64,000 nt of DNA, from contig NZ_JXKG01000006.1 in NCBI RefSeq assembly GCF_001885735.1, forward strand, positions 1 to 64,000. Direction: 5' to 3'. Source of the stretch: Enterococcus canintestini. GTDB lineage: Bacteria; Bacillota; Bacilli; Lactobacillales; Enterococcaceae. Position numbers and translations under genes: made by a program. Shown here one piece after another: positions 8,446-17,760 of this stretch (its first letter is position 1; the number at the start of each line of letters is the position of its first letter). The notes beneath the pieces were generated by a model. The model was given only the letters and a program-made list of their open reading frames with translations, searched no databases and had not been told where the DNA came from.

Positions 8446-8513
8446 TTTCCAGTTTTAAGACAAAATAATTGAAAAGAAAAAAATTTGGCGTTATTCTTTT
8501 TATGTTGTCTTAG

Positions 8514-8586
8514 TGGGATATAGCCAAACTGGTAAGGCACTTGACTCTGAATCAAGCAATTGCAGGTTCGAACCCTGCTATCCCAA
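8514..8586 (+). tRNA. tRNA-Gln (CTG)
   Basis: Acceptor arms TGGGATA and TATCCCA, anticodon stem CTTGA/TCAAG, and loop CTCTGAA giving anticodon CTG, T-arm with GGTTCGAACCC. The CTG isoacceptor is less universal in Firmicutes than TTG. The gene stands alone between the TMEM175-like gene and a terminator. Confidence 0.93.
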
Positions 8587-8594
8587 TCAAAAAT

Positions 8595-8634
8595 AAAAGC
8601 CACTTCCAAATTAATGGAAGTGGCTTTTGTTTTT
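8595..8634. terminator. Bidirectional terminator after tRNA-Gln
   Basis: AAAAGCCACTTCC pairs with GGAAGTGGCTTTT across an eight-base loop, giving T runs on both strands. It serves the tRNA and the convergent regulator gene. Confidence 0.88.
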
Positions 8635-8645
8635 GATAAGAAGAA

Positions 8646-10190
8646 TCATTTTTTTTGTAATAAAGGTGATTCAGATAGATTTTCAGGGATAAATGGAGAA
8701 AAATAAGAAGTGCTATTTGTCTTCTGTTGCAAAGCTGTTAGTAATTGTTGAAAGAGCTCTCCCTGATATTCTGGATGATTAAAAGTTAACAAGTAGACGT
8801 CTTTTTCTATCTCAAAGTGATCCTTTGTTATACCAATATAAAAATCATACAGGTTATCTTCTTCATAAATTTCATAATCTACAAAGCGAATTTGATCAAG
8901 AAAATTGCATAGACTAGTCATCATATAATGATTAGGTAGAGGTTGAAGAGCTACTTTTAACCTAGATTGATAACTTTTCTTTTCTAAATATGAATACACC
9001 AATTCGGCTAAAAAGTGAGGTAAATCTGTAATTTGTTCATAGTAAAGTGTTGTACTTTTTAAATACTGATCGTAATCTGCGACAAAGACTTGGCAAAAAG
9101 TAATCAGCTCACGATATTTTTTTTGTTGTTGAATAGAAGTTGGTAGTAGTGTTTGTAGGCGCATTAAAGTTAATAAAGAAGGGGATTCCAATAGATAAAA
9201 AATTATAAAAATATTGTATTGCAAAACGGTTAGTTCTTTTGGGGTCAAAGCATATGAGAAGAAGTCTTCTTGCAGTTTTGTCATGAAAGCCTGGCACATA
9301 TAAGCAGTTGGCATGCCCCTTTTTAAAAAATCGTTAAATAAATGCGTTATTTTCTCTAACCGCCAGTCATCTTCAAAAAGGTAGTAATTCGTAAATAATT
9401 TAAAATATACAGAATGAACTGTATTTTCGATTTCAGTTGGATTGCTGGTAAATTGTGAAAAATAATCTTGTAATATTTTCGCCTTATCCTCAAACAATGG
9501 TGGCGGACAAGCTGGTTTTGGTAAAGGATATTGATTTGTCAGTCGCAAGCGGGCAATTAATAAACAAGATATGCCCACCCACTTATTCAAAGCAGTTGCG
9601 CCATCATGAGCTAATTTTTTTAATACTATCTGTTCTTCTTCAATATCAACATTTCCATTTAAAAAATCAATACCAAAAGTACCCAATCCTAACAAATTGA
9701 AAAAAACGGCTTGAACAACTTCTTCATCTTTTCCTTCAATGGACATTTGCGAGACATTTAGCGCGACGCCGTAACCTTTTAAATAACGGGCTAAAGGTCT
9801 TATTCTACGTAGTAAAGTAGAGCGACTGATAAATTGCTCTTGGCAGAATTCTATTAAGGTTTTTTCTGGTGATAGTAAAATAGTCAGTAAAATTTGATAT
9901 CCGATGGAATGGCGGACTAAAAAACGGTGATATTCGTCCATTTTACTATGATCGCTTTTCCAAATAATAATTCCTTTTTCTAATATTAAAGGCTTCCAAC
10001 CTAGCGCAATAAAATCTTGTTCTATTTCTAAAACTAGTTGATAGGTCTTTTTGTAAGTTAGTTTTAGTTCAATACTGAGTTGATTAATTGAAAAATGTGA
10101 TCCTTGTTGCTGATTTATATGGTGTAACAAGTCTTTTTTTTCATTACTAATTTTATCCAAAACGATTGAAAATAACTCATTAATAACCAT
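8646..10190 (-). CDS. Mga/EbpR-like transcriptional regulator of the pilus locus
   Basis: The 514-residue protein has the Mga-family plan: a first helix-turn-helix near residues 30-65, a second Mga helix-turn-helix near 105-150 (FCQEQFISRSTLLRRIRPL), then PRD-like helical regions and an EIIB-like C-terminus. E. faecalis EbpR and B. anthracis AtxA are of this type, and EbpR activates the ebp pilus genes beside it. Here the gene diverges from a four-gene pilus operon, so activation of that operon is the natural inference. An AAAGGAG site precedes the ATG. Phosphorylation control by PTS proteins is possible but cannot be seen. Confidence 0.82.
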   Translation of the reverse strand: MVINELFSIVLDKISNEKKDLLHHINQQQGSHFSINQLSIELKLTYKKTYQLVLEIEQDFIALGWKPLILEKGIIIWKSDHSKMDEYHRFLVRHSIGYQILLTILLSPEKTLIEFCQEQFISRSTLLRRIRPLARYLKGYGVALNVSQMSIEGKDEEVVQAVFFNLLGLGTFGIDFLNGNVDIEEEQIVLKKLAHDGATALNKWVGISCLLIARLRLTNQYPLPKPACPPPLFEDKAKILQDYFSQFTSNPTEIENTVHSVYFKLFTNYYLFEDDWRLEKITHLFNDFLKRGMPTAYMCQAFMTKLQEDFFSYALTPKELTVLQYNIFIIFYLLESPSLLTLMRLQTLLPTSIQQQKKYRELITFCQVFVADYDQYLKSTTLYYEQITDLPHFLAELVYSYLEKKSYQSRLKVALQPLPNHYMMTSLCNFLDQIRFVDYEIYEEDNLYDFYIGITKDHFEIEKDVYLLTFNHPEYQGELFQQLLTALQQKTNSTSYFSPFIPENLSESPLLQKK

Positions 10191-10965
10191 ATCTTTACTC
10201 CTTTTTATTATGTATTTCTAATTAATTTTAGTTTACCAAAATTTTATGGTGAATTTTTCTAATTATTTTTAAGCATAATTAAAAAAAGGTAAAAATATTT
10301 AGTTTTTAGTGATATTAATGAATACGAAATTTGGTAATATTTAAGAATTAAAAAAATACCATTTTTTGATAGAATGATAATTTTGGTCTGATTAGAGTGG
10401 TAGAAGAATTCAATTGAAAGTAGAATCCTCTTATTTTTAACCAAATGTAAACAGTATTTAATAAAAAAGGTACTAATAGTCATAGCTATTTAATAAATAA
10501 AAATAGGGAAAATAATAGGTTTTAATGAATATGGATACATTTTTTTGCTTTTATAAGCAAGCTATTTAGCCTTTTCTTAATAAAACGGATAACTCAAAAA
10601 GACATTCTGACAGTAAAATGTCTTTTTTTTGTAGTGAGAGGGATACAATATTTTCTGCAAGAAATAAAGATAATAGGTTAAGAGAATTTGTGCGTAAATT
10701 CAAAAATTCTTTTCTTTTGTCTGTAATTTTTTATGGTTGGTAGTGCGTCAATTTTTTTATAAAGTTTTTTGAAAACATTATTTAAGATTCGCGTGTAATA
10801 TAGCGTGGTCAATTATGACAATAAATACAGAAAAAATTGATTTTTTAGTAGTTATTTAATATCAAAATCACTTAATCTGCTTTTTTTTGCTAATTCTAAA
10901 GGGTTTTATCAGTTTAAACTCCTGGATAATGAGATTATGATTATTTATATTGCGTTTTAATTAAA
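10191..10965. other. Long AT-rich spacer between the regulator and pilus operon
   Basis: I find no supported gene. It carries a bidirectional-looking terminator hairpin at 10598-10630 and a small GCTTTTATAAGC hairpin near 10548. Extreme AT-richness and length (with the leader, more than 0.9 kb) fit a promoter region that is curved DNA bound by an Mga-type activator, but no operator can be named from sequence alone. Confidence 0.5.
10598..10630. terminator. Orphan terminator hairpin inside the regulator-pilus spacer
   Basis: AAAAGACATT pairs with AATGTCTTTT with an A run before and eight T after, so it could work on either strand. No annotated gene ends near it on either side. Confidence 0.7.
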
Positions 10966-10993
10966 TTGACATTAAAAATCTGTCTGTTATGAT
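10966..10993 (+). promoter_or_regulatory. Strong promoter of the pilus operon
   Basis: Perfect TTGACA, 16 bp, TATGAT, with a TG one base before the -10 (extended -10). The predicted start near 11000 leaves a leader of about 100 nt that contains the hairpin at 11030-11056. Confidence 0.8.
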
Positions 10994-11029
10994 ATGGACG
11001 AATAGATGTTTTAATACCAAATAGAAAGC

Positions 11030-11056
11030 TCTATCATGTTTGAATAACATGATAGA
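11030..11056 (+). promoter_or_regulatory. Perfect 11-bp hairpin in the pilus mRNA leader
   Basis: TCTATCATGTT and AACATGATAGA pair perfectly around the loop TGAAT. There is no T run after it, so it is not a terminator. It could stabilise the mRNA 5' end, bind a protein as RNA, or serve as a DNA operator just downstream of the start site. Confidence 0.7.
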
Positions 11057-11103
11057 AGAGTGAAAAGAAAAAAATTTCTAATTTTAGAAAGGATAGGTGA
11101 AAG

Positions 11104-14100
11104 ATGAAAAGAAAATTTTTAGCGATTTTTGTACTAATTACATTACTTGTTCCTTTTATTACGTCACTTTCTTTTGGAATTGCAAGACCAGTTGAGGCTC
11201 TTACACAAACAGCTGCTATCGATGAATTTCATGTCATTCACAATGATATTGCAAAAATCGATGTTAAAACACAAATGAATGACGAATCGATTACTTGGCA
11301 AATTTATTATGAGAAAAAATCAAGTGGAAATTTTTTACACAAATTAAAATTCCACTTTCCAACTGGTATCATCACTCCTGCAGAGGATTGGGAAACACAA
11401 GGTATATGGTTTCAAGAAACGCATTTTTCCTCCCAATCAAAAGGAACGGTGATTGTGACGACACCAAAAGATCAACCGCAATTAACATTATACATACAAG
11501 CGGATCAACAAGAATTATCATTATCTAATGAAGACGAAGCGATTAAGTCTACGCTTACAACTAATGAGATATCAAAAGAAAAGCCAGACGTCACATCGAA
11601 TATCTTTTCAGGAGAGGATGCAAAAGAAAAAATTTTGACTGTGTCCCTGCCAACAACTGGTTCTTTTGAAAATGGCTTAACAACTGAAGTGCTAACTGCT
11701 GATCCAACCGAAAATTCAGCAAAGGAATCATCTAGACAGATGCAAGTAACTTCAATTGGTGCAAAAGATTTACTTATTTCACCTACGGCATTTGCCGATG
11801 TTGTTGTTACTTCGAAGGCTAAAACAAATGGGAATGATGAATGGAGAAAACAAACAAAAGTTGTTTCAAAAGCTAATGGGAGTAGTCATAGTGGAAACAA
11901 CAACAATTATAGCTATTATAGTGATGCTATTAATCCTGCCAATCGTTATTTTCAATTTATGCAAGGTTCAGGTTCAAATGTAGTTGCTTATCCACTAAAT
12001 CAATTAAAAGAACAAATTAAAAGTAAACCTGTTGGCAGTACCTTACAATACACAGATAAAAATGGTAATAAGATGGATGAAGTAATTACGCTGAATTTTA
12101 GTGAGGTCGGGGCGTATTTAGATGTAGATAACAATGTTAGGCCAATCGGAGCTAAGCTAACCATTTCGAATCTACAAATTGGAGGTGGGCCAACTTGGTT
12201 AAATAGTAACAGTATTTATCCATGGGTAGAGTTTTCCAATAATTTATACTCTGGTGTTGTTTATTGTTATGTACAAGGTTTTGATATGGATGTTGAATTT
12301 TTTGAAAAAGGTAATGAGAGTAAATTGATTACTTTTGGTAATGAAGGAGATAATTCTGTTTTTACATTTTCTTCTTTAAATGGTTACGGAAATGGAAGCC
12401 TTAATCCTGCGCCAGCTAAGAGTATTAATCGCCATGAATTTGCTGGTCTAAGAAATAAAGGTGATGGACAATTAGTCAAAAATTCTTTGCTCACAAAGCA
12501 CTCGGATGGAAAGTATTTTGCTGAAAATCCCACAGAAAATGGATTTGATGATTATTTAGGAGCTAAAAATTTCAATTTAGCAGCGGTTTCTTTTCCCTTA
12601 AAAGGAACGAAACATGAGTTTACAATGGGAACAACTTATGGACGAGCTTGGAATACTTTTGCTAGCAGTCAAGTCAAAAAAGTTCCACAAAAAGCACCAA
12701 CAAAGACCGTACAACCATTGCAACAGTATCAAAAAGGTGACACATGGGATAATCCTACCGGTGCAGAATCTGGTTTTGCGCAACGGTATTGGAATGATTT
12801 AGATAGTTATGACAGAGATAAAGATTTACCTTGGGAATTTTCCTTAAGTTATCGCCAAGTAGGCCATAACGCCGAAGAGGATAAATTAGCGCCAGGAGTT
12901 CCTAAAAAGGAACAGCGATTTGTAGTGCCGGGTACAGAACACTATTACTTTATTAATCAAGAAACTATCAACCCATACACAGAATCAATTTTAATGCCAG
13001 AAAGTTATGTGATTAAAGATGTCTTACCTGAAGGAGTAACTTTTAAAGGAGACGTTACTCTTTACAATTTAGATGGTTCTATCTTGAATCTAGCGAGTAA
13101 TGCTATTGCGTATGAGGCTTCAGAAAGAAAATTAGAAGTTACGATTCCAGCCGAAGTAGCCAAACAAATTCATCAAAAAGGGGCGATGAGCCAATACGGT
13201 GGTAAAGAGTTTAGTTTACGCATAAAAGTGCAAGTAGTAACAAAAGATAGTGCTAATAGTAAGGCGTTAATGACGAATAGTGCTAGCGTAGAATTTATTT
13301 ATGCTAATGATATTGCAGCTGAAGCAAGGGAGACCAATAGGGTTCAAACGCGAGTAAGAGAAGCCACCGTTAATAGTGAATTGACGAAAATAGATGAAAG
13401 TGGTGCTAATCTTGGCGGTGCAGAATTTGGTCTATTTGAAAGCAAAACAGATGAAGAGGCAAAATATGTGACTAAAGAAACTGAAATTGATGGTAAACTG
13501 CAGTTTAACAATATTCTGCCTGGTAATTATTGGCTAAAAGAAACTAAAACACCCGCCGGTTTTGAAACAATGGTCCCGATTTATGTGCAAGTGAACAAAG
13601 ACGGAACTATTACCGGTGTAGGCATCGAAAATAACAAAATTGAAAATAAGTTAAAGCCAATTGAAATTACGCTTAAGAAAACCGATGAAAAAGGAAAATA
13701 CCTATCTGGAGCCAAGTTCCAATTACGAGCAAAAACAGGACAAGAAAAATACGACTCGATTGAAAATACGGCGCAATCAGGAAGTTACGCTTTTAAAAAT
13801 TGTCAGCCGGGTATCTATGAACTAATAGAGATTCAAGCACCTGCTGGTTTTGAAAAAATTGAGGGTGTTATCGGGATACTAAGAATTACATCTTCTGGTA
13901 AGGTTACTTATTCTTTAGGCGATGTAGCTATCTCAGAATTAGAGAATACCCTTCAGCTCACGTTACCAACAGTCGTCAATAAATTGAAAAAATTTGATTT
14001 AAACCTCGAGAAAAAAGATGCAACTACTAATGAAATCTTAGACGGAGTGGAATTCACTTTGTTTGATGAAAGTGGCAAGGAAAAAATCGGTGAAGCACAG

Positions 14101-14472
14101 GTAACTAAAGCTGGAAAAATAACCTTTGAAGGGTTACTTCATCCGGGTAAAACGTATCGCCTAAGGGAAACTAAAGCTTTACCAGGGTACTTATCATTAC
14201 CGGCAGATTTTATTATTACTGTAGCCAGTGATGGCAGTATTACCGTTTCCTATAACGATACACCTTACCATTTTACTGCTATAAAAAATGAAACTGGTGA
14301 AAAAAATAATTCGATTGCATTGACTGTTTTTAATAAATCCCGTACGTCACTTCCCAAAACTGGTGGAACAGGACGGCACAAGTTAAGTCTATTGGCACTT
14401 CTAACCATTGGCGTCGTATTAACTTTCTTTTTTTACTATCAGCCAAAAAGTAATAAAGGAGGGGAAGTATAA
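11104..14472 (+). CDS. Pilus tip adhesin with LPKTG anchor
   Basis: The 1122-residue surface protein occupies the EbpA position as first gene of the pilus operon. It has a signal peptide (about 1-32), a long N-terminal region rich in Asn/Ser/Thr, and three SpaA/Cna-B-like domains at about 755-840, 850-950 and 965-1075. Each has an E-box (KETKTPAGF, IEIQAPAGF, RETKALPGY) that would supply the Glu for a Lys-Asn isopeptide bond. An LPKTGG sorting signal at about 1083, a hydrophobic helix and a basic tail complete it. I could not find the DxSxS metal site of a von Willebrand A domain, which EbpA-type tips usually have, so the ligand-binding region appears different. Its stop overlaps the next start by one base. 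Confidence 0.85.
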   Translation: MKRKFLAIFVLITLLVPFITSLSFGIARPVEALTQTAAIDEFHVIHNDIAKIDVKTQMNDESITWQIYYEKKSSGNFLHKLKFHFPTGIITPAEDWETQGIWFQETHFSSQSKGTVIVTTPKDQPQLTLYIQADQQELSLSNEDEAIKSTLTTNEISKEKPDVTSNIFSGEDAKEKILTVSLPTTGSFENGLTTEVLTADPTENSAKESSRQMQVTSIGAKDLLISPTAFADVVVTSKAKTNGNDEWRKQTKVVSKANGSSHSGNNNNYSYYSDAINPANRYFQFMQGSGSNVVAYPLNQLKEQIKSKPVGSTLQYTDKNGNKMDEVITLNFSEVGAYLDVDNNVRPIGAKLTISNLQIGGGPTWLNSNSIYPWVEFSNNLYSGVVYCYVQGFDMDVEFFEKGNESKLITFGNEGDNSVFTFSSLNGYGNGSLNPAPAKSINRHEFAGLRNKGDGQLVKNSLLTKHSDGKYFAENPTENGFDDYLGAKNFNLAAVSFPLKGTKHEFTMGTTYGRAWNTFASSQVKKVPQKAPTKTVQPLQQYQKGDTWDNPTGAESGFAQRYWNDLDSYDRDKDLPWEFSLSYRQVGHNAEEDKLAPGVPKKEQRFVVPGTEHYYFINQETINPYTESILMPESYVIKDVLPEGVTFKGDVTLYNLDGSILNLASNAIAYEASERKLEVTIPAEVAKQIHQKGAMSQYGGKEFSLRIKVQVVTKDSANSKALMTNSASVEFIYANDIAAEARETNRVQTRVREATVNSELTKIDESGANLGGAEFGLFESKTDEEAKYVTKETEIDGKLQFNNILPGNYWLKETKTPAGFETMVPIYVQVNKDGTITGVGIENNKIENKLKPIEITLKKTDEKGKYLSGAKFQLRAKTGQEKYDSIENTAQSGSYAFKNCQPGIYELIEIQAPAGFEKIEGVIGILRITSSGKVTYSLGDVAISELENTLQLTLPTVVNKLKKFDLNLEKKDATTNEILDGVEFTLFDESGKEKIGEAQVTKAGKITFEGLLHPGKTYRLRETKALPGYLSLPADFIITVASDGSITVSYNDTPYHFTAIKNETGEKNNSIALTVFNKSRTSLPKTGGTGRHKLSLLALLTIGVVLTFFFYYQPKSNKGGEV

Positions 14473-15782
14473 TGAGAAAAATAGTGAATGTGCTTTTTTC
14501 AATAACGTTTCTTTTTTCTTTAGTTGGCGGTATTCTTCCCCAAAGTGTACGAGCTGAAACAAGTGAACAAATAGAGATTGTTTTGCATAAACGAATCTAT
14601 CGGGATGTTCGTGCACCAGAAGATCATTTTTATGAAAATGATGGCTTAACGATTAAAGAAGATAGTAAAAATCCAGATGATCTTGCTCTAATCGAAAAAA
14701 CAGTCGGTTTAAATGGTGCTAATTTTGAAGTATTTGATGCGACTAAACTTTATGATCAAACAAATTTAACACCAGAAAAGTTTGTTGCTTCATTTTCTAA
14801 AATGTCTCGTAAAGAAGCCAAGAAAATAGCACACGAGGAAAATTTACAACACATTGGAAAAATTACCACTCAAACTGATAGCAAACTCCAAAAAGAAGGA
14901 ATTGCTCGCATTCAGTTACCAAGCCAAAAAGGAAAAGCCTATTTATTTATTGAGACAAAATTAAATGAAAACAAGCAATTAAATGTCGATTTAGATAAAA
15001 AAGCGGCACCGTTAATGGTACTGTTACCCCAATATCACCCAATTAATCAAGAAGTTTTAAAAGAGATACATTTATACCCTAAAAATGTTGGTTATGTTCG
15101 TGATCCTTACTTTTTTAAATATGGGAAAAATTCAGCAAGTGATCTTACAGAAGGAAAACCGGTGACAGGAGCAAAGTTTGTTATTTTTCAATATGACAAA
15201 AATAAGCAAAAAATTTATTTAGATATGAGTCCAGTGCATGATTTACAAAATAGTTGGGTTACTTCAAGTGATCCACTAAATGATACGCGTGTAGATAAAT
15301 TTATCTCTGATCAAGACGGGCTAGTAAATACAGGTGAACGCTTCTTGCCTAGTGGTACGTATTACTTTGAAGAAGTTCAAGCAGCACCGGGATATAGGAT
15401 TGATGCGGCTGCTAAGAAAGTAAAGGTGGAAATTCCTGAAGCTTGGTATGACGATGATGGAAATTTTCAACCGGTTAAGGTGAATGGTCAAGAAATGGAT
15501 GAGCTTATTTCTGGTAAAGTACCTGAATCTGCCTATCAAAAAAAAGAGCCACGGGTTTACAACTATCAAACAAAGACATCAGTACCGCAAGATCCTCGTC
15601 CAAATGGGCGTTTACCCCAAACACTTGGGACAATGGTGCCGGCTGATTTAGTGAAAACATTGCGACAAAGGTTACCGCAAACGAATGAAGGAAAGTCACT
15701 TTTGTTTGTTTTTGGTCTGGTTTTGATTTTTGCTGTCATTTCAGTTTGGAGAAAATTCATTATCCATAAGATTGGAAGATAA
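14472..15782 (+). CDS. Minor (basal or ancillary) pilin
   Basis: The 436-residue protein starts on the last base of the tip gene's stop (TAATG), so translation is coupled. A signal peptide ends near residue 28. It has a pilin-like IHLYPKN segment near 200 and an E-box FEEVQAAPGY near 297. The sorting signal is LPQTN at about 401 followed by a hydrophobic helix and basic tail. A second motif, LPQTL at about 381, lies 20 residues before it with a proline-rich stretch. Position and size match EbpB-type basal pilins, which often carry nonstandard sorting motifs and link the pilus to the wall through the housekeeping sortase; that role is inferred. Confidence 0.82.
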   Translation: MRKIVNVLFSITFLFSLVGGILPQSVRAETSEQIEIVLHKRIYRDVRAPEDHFYENDGLTIKEDSKNPDDLALIEKTVGLNGANFEVFDATKLYDQTNLTPEKFVASFSKMSRKEAKKIAHEENLQHIGKITTQTDSKLQKEGIARIQLPSQKGKAYLFIETKLNENKQLNVDLDKKAAPLMVLLPQYHPINQEVLKEIHLYPKNVGYVRDPYFFKYGKNSASDLTEGKPVTGAKFVIFQYDKNKQKIYLDMSPVHDLQNSWVTSSDPLNDTRVDKFISDQDGLVNTGERFLPSGTYYFEEVQAAPGYRIDAAAKKVKVEIPEAWYDDDGNFQPVKVNGQEMDELISGKVPESAYQKKEPRVYNYQTKTSVPQDPRPNGRLPQTLGTMVPADLVKTLRQRLPQTNEGKSLLFVFGLVLIFAVISVWRKFIIHKIGR

Positions 15783-15825
15783 GCCAATTATTTTATAAAT
15801 ACGTAAAAAATTAGGAGGAATAAAA

Positions 15826-17694
15826 ATGAAAAAAAGTTCAAAAGTTTTGCAAATTTTAACTGCCATTCTTGTATTGATGCCACTATTCTGCTTCTTTGGT
15901 GATAAAAATTCTATCGCCGCTGAGGTAGAAAAACAAACTGTTATGCTTCATAAAAGAGAGTTTACTGCTTATCCCACAGAGGAGATCAAAAATACTGGTG
16001 AAGAAATGCCAAATTTTGATGGGGAACCTTTAGCGGGAGCTGAGTTTACAGCTTATGATATGACGCAGACTTATTGGGATAGTTACCGTGCTACAGAAGG
16101 TAGCCATACAAATAAAGAAGCGGCTGCTATTGATGCAACGCTTAAAGCAACCTTGCCAAATGAGGGTATTGTTTTTAGTTTAACGGATTCAGATGGCAAA
16201 ACTGTAAAAGATTTACCAGTTGTTTCGAATAAGAAGAAGGCAGTCTATCGGTTTGTTGAAACAAAAAAACCTGCTGGAGTAGTAAGTAATAAGAGTAAAG
16301 ATTTTGTTTTGGGTTTGCCTGTTCATGATGAAAAAACCAATGAAAAGCTAGCGACTGTTCATATTTATCCCAAAAATGAAGTAAAGACGCTAGATTTAGA
16401 GTTTATTAAATATGGAATTGAAGTTGGTCAAGATGCTAAAGCTTTACTAGGAGCAAAATTTAAGTTACGTAAAGTAGGTAGCGGTTATTATCAAGATGGC
16501 AATTTTCTGGCAGAAGCATCAGCTGCACAAATTCTTGAATCAAATAAAAACGGGAAAGTCTCTGTGGCAGGTTTAAATTTAGAACCTGGAACATATATCT
16601 TCTCAGAAATTGATAGTGCTGTCTCTGTTTCTGGTAAACAAACAAAACAAACTGAAGAAATTTATCACTACAAAGAAAAAGATGTTGTAACAGCAACTGT
16701 TAATGACAATATGGAAATTGAATATACTTACTTTGATGCCGTTCAAGCCGAAAAAAAAGGTGATACGGCGGTTGCATATAACTATAAAACGCCTGAAGTA
16801 AATAAAGTTGCTGATGATACGACAGTTGAAGCAGGACAAAAAGTTACTTATACCATTACTACAATCGTGCCAAATGATATTGAGCGGTATACTACTTTTA
16901 CATTAGTTGATGAATATGATGCGCGCTTAGATTTAATTTCATCTTCAGAACAAATAAAAGAGTCAATGAAAATTTCAGACAAAACAATAACAGATGTTAC
17001 AGCTGAAGTTGATACTACTGGTAATCCGTTTACTATTAAATTGACGCCAAAACAGTTAGCAAAATACAAGGGTAAGACAATTTCTTTTACTGTTGAGATG
17101 AAAGTCAAAGGTAGCACAAATCTAACACCACTGGAAAATAAGGTAGTGTTAGAAAATGATTTTTATGATAAAGAGACGACTGAAACGGTTACAACTGGTG
17201 GCTATATTTTCCAAAAAGTCGATAGTGTCGACAAATCTGCTTTAGCCAATGCTAAATTTGTCATTACTAAAAAAGTTGATTCAACTACACATTACCTAGT
17301 CTTAAATAACGAGGAAGGTAAAGAAGTTAGTGGAAATCAGGCAACAGATGACTTAAATGTGTCTTGGACGACTACTAAAGATAAAGCGACAATCTTAGTT
17401 TCTGATCAACATGGCGCCTTTGGTGTCTATGGTTTAGCAAAAGGCGAGTATCAATTACAAGAGATTGCGGCACCAGAAGGTTATGTTCTTTTAAAAGATG
17501 CACTTCACTTTACTGTCATTTCAGGTACCAATGAATTCAAAGAACTTGAAGCTATGGAAGTAACCAATAAACAACGGGGTGTTTTACCGTCAACCGGCGG
17601 TATGGGGATTGTAGGCTTTATCGCTGTCGGTTTACTAGGTGTAAGTGCAGCAGTGCTTTATTTTAAAAATGGACGTAAGAAATTTGAAGCATAG
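15826..17694 (+). CDS. Major pilin (shaft subunit)
   Basis: The 622-residue protein has the layout and length of EbpC/SpaA-type backbone pilins. A signal peptide ends near residue 32. The pilin motif VHIYPKN at about 177-183 contains the Lys that the class C sortase joins to the Thr of the next subunit. Several Cna-B-type domains follow; the last has the E-box QEIAAPEGY at about 544. The sorting signal is LPSTGG at about 588, then a membrane helix and KNGRKKFEA tail. A good AGGAGG site precedes the ATG. A terminator separates it from the sortase gene, which may keep pilin transcripts in excess over sortase. Confidence 0.9.
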   Translation: MKKSSKVLQILTAILVLMPLFCFFGDKNSIAAEVEKQTVMLHKREFTAYPTEEIKNTGEEMPNFDGEPLAGAEFTAYDMTQTYWDSYRATEGSHTNKEAAAIDATLKATLPNEGIVFSLTDSDGKTVKDLPVVSNKKKAVYRFVETKKPAGVVSNKSKDFVLGLPVHDEKTNEKLATVHIYPKNEVKTLDLEFIKYGIEVGQDAKALLGAKFKLRKVGSGYYQDGNFLAEASAAQILESNKNGKVSVAGLNLEPGTYIFSEIDSAVSVSGKQTKQTEEIYHYKEKDVVTATVNDNMEIEYTYFDAVQAEKKGDTAVAYNYKTPEVNKVADDTTVEAGQKVTYTITTIVPNDIERYTTFTLVDEYDARLDLISSSEQIKESMKISDKTITDVTAEVDTTGNPFTIKLTPKQLAKYKGKTISFTVEMKVKGSTNLTPLENKVVLENDFYDKETTETVTTGGYIFQKVDSVDKSALANAKFVITKKVDSTTHYLVLNNEEGKEVSGNQATDDLNVSWTTTKDKATILVSDQHGAFGVYGLAKGEYQLQEIAAPEGYVLLKDALHFTVISGTNEFKELEAMEVTNKQRGVLPSTGGMGIVGFIAVGLLGVSAAVLYFKNGRKKFEA

Positions 17695-17706
17695 TGAATA
17701 TTAAAA

Positions 17707-17734
17707 GAAAAGCCGACATTTTTGTTGGCTTTTC
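17707..17734 (+). terminator. Terminator between major pilin and sortase
   Basis: AAAAGCCGAC pairs with GTTGGCTTTT (one G-T) around a six-base loop. The tail is only four T before C, so it may be leaky and act as an attenuator inside the operon. Confidence 0.7.
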
Positions 17735-17760
17735 AGATACATAAGAAATGAGGGAGTCTA

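Noticed and set aside
10259-10483. 74-residue frame in the regulator-pilus spacer
   Set aside because: Extremely Ile/Leu/Phe/Lys-rich, no ribosome site, as expected by chance in AT-rich DNA.
12598-12802. Overlapping short frames inside the pilus tip gene
   Set aside because: They lie within a single long conserved reading frame and have no translation signals.
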